In this document: piece after piece, positions 62,863-64,000 of the stretch
How the letters are laid out: each line of letters opens with the position of its first letter
How positions within the stretch are numbered: the first letter of the stretch is position 1
DNA from: Streptococcus canis
Lineage (GTDB): Bacteria > Bacillota > Bacilli > Lactobacillales > Streptococcaceae
NCBI RefSeq assembly: GCF_900636575.1
Contig: NZ_LR134293.1
Location: forward strand, 617,001-681,000
DNA length: 64,000 nucleotides
Reading direction: 5' to 3'
The notes under the pieces: generated by a model
What the model saw: the letters and a program-made list of their open reading frames with translations, nothing else
Databases searched by the model: none
Told to the model about the DNA's origin: nothing
Position numbers and translations under genes: made by a program

Positions 62863-63476
62863 TGGCAGAAAAGTGTTGGAATAATCCTAAACCAAAGGAA
62901 TGGCAGGCAGAGGAGTTAAGTCAAGGCCGGATTATTGATTATAAGGCTTTTAACTTTGTTGATGGTGAGGGGGTTCGCAATTCCCTCTATGTGTCTGGTT
63001 GTTTATTCCATTGCAAGGGGTGTTATAATGCTGCAACTTGGTCTTTTAAGGCAGGAATGCCTTATACTCAGGAGCTTGAAGAACAGATTATGACTGATTT
63101 GGCACAGCCTTATGTTCAGGGGCTGACACTTTTAGGTGGGGAACCTTTTTTGAATACGGGTATCTTAATTCCTCTGATTAAGCGTATTCGGCGGGAATTG
63201 CCAGAAAAGGATATTTGGTCTTGGACGGGTTATACTTGGGAAGAAATGATGCTTGAGACACCAGATAAACTGGAGATGCTGTCCTTGATTGATATTCTGG
63301 TGGATGGCCGTTTTGATATTACTAAAAAGAATCTCATGTTGCAATTTAGAGGTTCTTCTAATCAACGCATTATTGATGTTCAAAAGTCTTTGGCTGCTAA
63401 AGAAGTAATTATCTGGGATAAGTTAAACGATGGTAACCAGTCCTTTGAACAAATGAGTCGGGAGGATTTGCTTTAA
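62862..63476 (+). CDS. nrdG: Anaerobic ribonucleotide reductase-activating protein
   Basis: The 204-residue radical-SAM enzyme has the Cys-x3-Cys-x2-Cys cluster motif (Cys47, Cys51, Cys54 in GCLFHCKGC), TLLGGEPF and WSWTGYTWEE. It uses S-adenosylmethionine to generate the glycyl radical on NrdD. I start at the ATG at 62862, one base into the GNAT stop, because AGAGGCG lies 8 bases upstream. Confidence 0.96.
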   Translation: MAEKCWNNPKPKEWQAEELSQGRIIDYKAFNFVDGEGVRNSLYVSGCLFHCKGCYNAATWSFKAGMPYTQELEEQIMTDLAQPYVQGLTLLGGEPFLNTGILIPLIKRIRRELPEKDIWSWTGYTWEEMMLETPDKLEMLSLIDILVDGRFDITKKNLMLQFRGSSNQRIIDVQKSLAAKEVIIWDKLNDGNQSFEQMSREDLL

Positions 63477-63485
63477 GAATGTGAC

Positions 63486-63614
63486 ATATCCACATGATCT
63501 TTTTGAAAAAAAGAAATGAAAACGGGTCTTTTGGGGCTCATCTGGGGAGAAAGTGATTGTTATTGCTTGGTTTTCCCCACATTATCCTCACAGTTATCCA
63601 CAGGTTGTGTATAA
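63486..63614. promoter_or_regulatory. Cluster of DnaA-box-like 9-mers
   Basis: TTATCCACA (exact) at 63594-63602, with one-mismatch relatives ATATCCACA at 63486, TTATCCTCA at 63582 and TTATACACA on the minus strand at 63606-63614. A further exact TTATCCACA is inside the yaaA coding region at 63856-63864. Confidence 0.5.
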
Positions 63615-63640
63615 GTTTGATTTTTGTGAATAAAGACTAA

Positions 63641-63665
63641 AAAAGAGGCCTAGACCTCTTTTTTA
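63641..63665. terminator. Bidirectional terminator between nrdG and yaaA
   Basis: AAAAGAGG/CCTCTTTT perfect arms, with T-runs on both strands. Confidence 0.8.
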
Positions 63666-64000
63666 ATATAGACAAATTCACGGTCTGTTGACAGCTCTGG
63701 GTGGTAGTGAAAACCAGAAAAGACAAGGCTTTTAAGGCTGTCAACGATTTGACAATTGGTTGCCATACAAGCAGTGAGAAATGCTCCTCGTGCCTTTTTT
63801 GAAATAGTAGAATGAGTTTTGAGTTGCCCCGCTTTCTCTTCCATAAACTTGAGACTTATCCACAATTGTTTACAGTCTTTGGAAAAGACATCGTCAAATT
63901 CACTGGATAAAAGCGAAATCACTTGTGGATGCTCTTTTGCAAACTGATTATAGGTGGGCCTCCAGTAAGACTTGAGGCTTTTTCCTTCAATTTTTATTCT
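63650..64000 (-). CDS. yaaA: YaaA/DUF328 peroxide-stress family protein, C-terminal part (truncated by window edge)
   Basis: The frame is open to the window end (117 codons visible). It reads [29 protein letters not shown], then [21 protein letters not shown] and [19 protein letters not shown], matching the C-terminal half of YaaA. E. coli YaaA lowers free iron and limits oxidative DNA damage. It is convergent with nrdG across a shared terminator. Confidence 0.85.
   Translation of the reverse strand, partial: RIKIEGKSLKSYWRPTYNQFAKEHPQVISLLSSEFDDVFSKDCKQLWISLKFMEEKAGQLKTHSTISKKARGAFLTACMATNCQIVDSLKSLVFSGFHYHPELSTDREFVYIKKEV

Overview
The window is low-GC Firmicute DNA. It matches the chromosome of a pyogenic-group Streptococcus close to S. 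dysgalactiae and S. pyogenes. The backbone order (rpmG-rpmF, hisS-aspS, argS/argR, mutS ... mutL-lmrP-ruvA-tag-cinA-recA-spxA-ireB-ruvX, nrdD ... nrdG) is the pyogenic-streptococcal order as I recall it. The cell-surface genes carry streptococcal YSIRK-like signal peptides and an LPXTG anchor. The species call is an inference; S. dysgalactiae (or a neighbour such as S. canis) fits somewhat better than S. pyogenes because HisS differs slightly from the S. pyogenes protein I remember.

Region by region: 1-5300 is backbone (the end of a YhgE/Pip membrane protein, a PadR-DUF1700-DUF4097 envelope operon, a Nudix hydrolase and a DUF368 undecaprenyl-phosphate translocase). About 5302-13559 is an integrative and mobilizable element (IME) inserted at the 3' end of rpmG. 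It encodes a tyrosine integrase, an excisionase-like HTH protein, a rolling-circle Rep_2-type initiator/relaxase, an FtsK/TcpA-like coupling ATPase with a membrane partner, a sigma-factor-like protein, a long XRE protein and a cadDX cadmium-resistance pair. A pMV158-like nick sequence lies in the loop of a perfect hairpin beside the Rep gene. 13.5-27.4 kb is backbone again: ribosomal proteins L33 and L32, HisS, AspS, three tandem YitT proteins, an ABC-F protein, ArgS, ArgR, YlbF and MutS.

About 27.5-47.65 kb is a second, roughly 20 kb element of the SpyCI/PICI type (phage-inducible chromosomal island), inserted between mutS and the 5' end of mutL. Its integrase abuts mutL. It also has a divergent Cro/CI-like switch, a KilA-N protein, DinD, a P4-type primase-helicase pair next to an iteron array (probable origin), ArpU/DUF1492 regulators and cargo: a ProX-like deacylase, a TMEM175-like channel, small membrane peptides, a secreted acidic protein and possibly a serum opacity factor (sof). 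The insertion separates mutL from mutS. In S. pyogenes this arrangement is an established growth-phase-dependent mutator switch. Several ncRNA-like transcription units inside the island have no annotation I can name.

47.7-64 kb is backbone: mutL-lmrP-ruvA-tag, a VOC pseudogene, the competence-linked cinA-recA unit with a CIN box, spxA, ireB-ruvX-DUF1292, a second CIN box in front of a short ccs4-like ORF and a large membrane protein, nrdD, a decayed Gfo/Idh oxidoreductase, a GNAT-nrdG pair, a cluster of DnaA-box-like 9-mers and the 3' part of yaaA. No rRNA, tRNA, intact insertion sequence or CRISPR array was seen.
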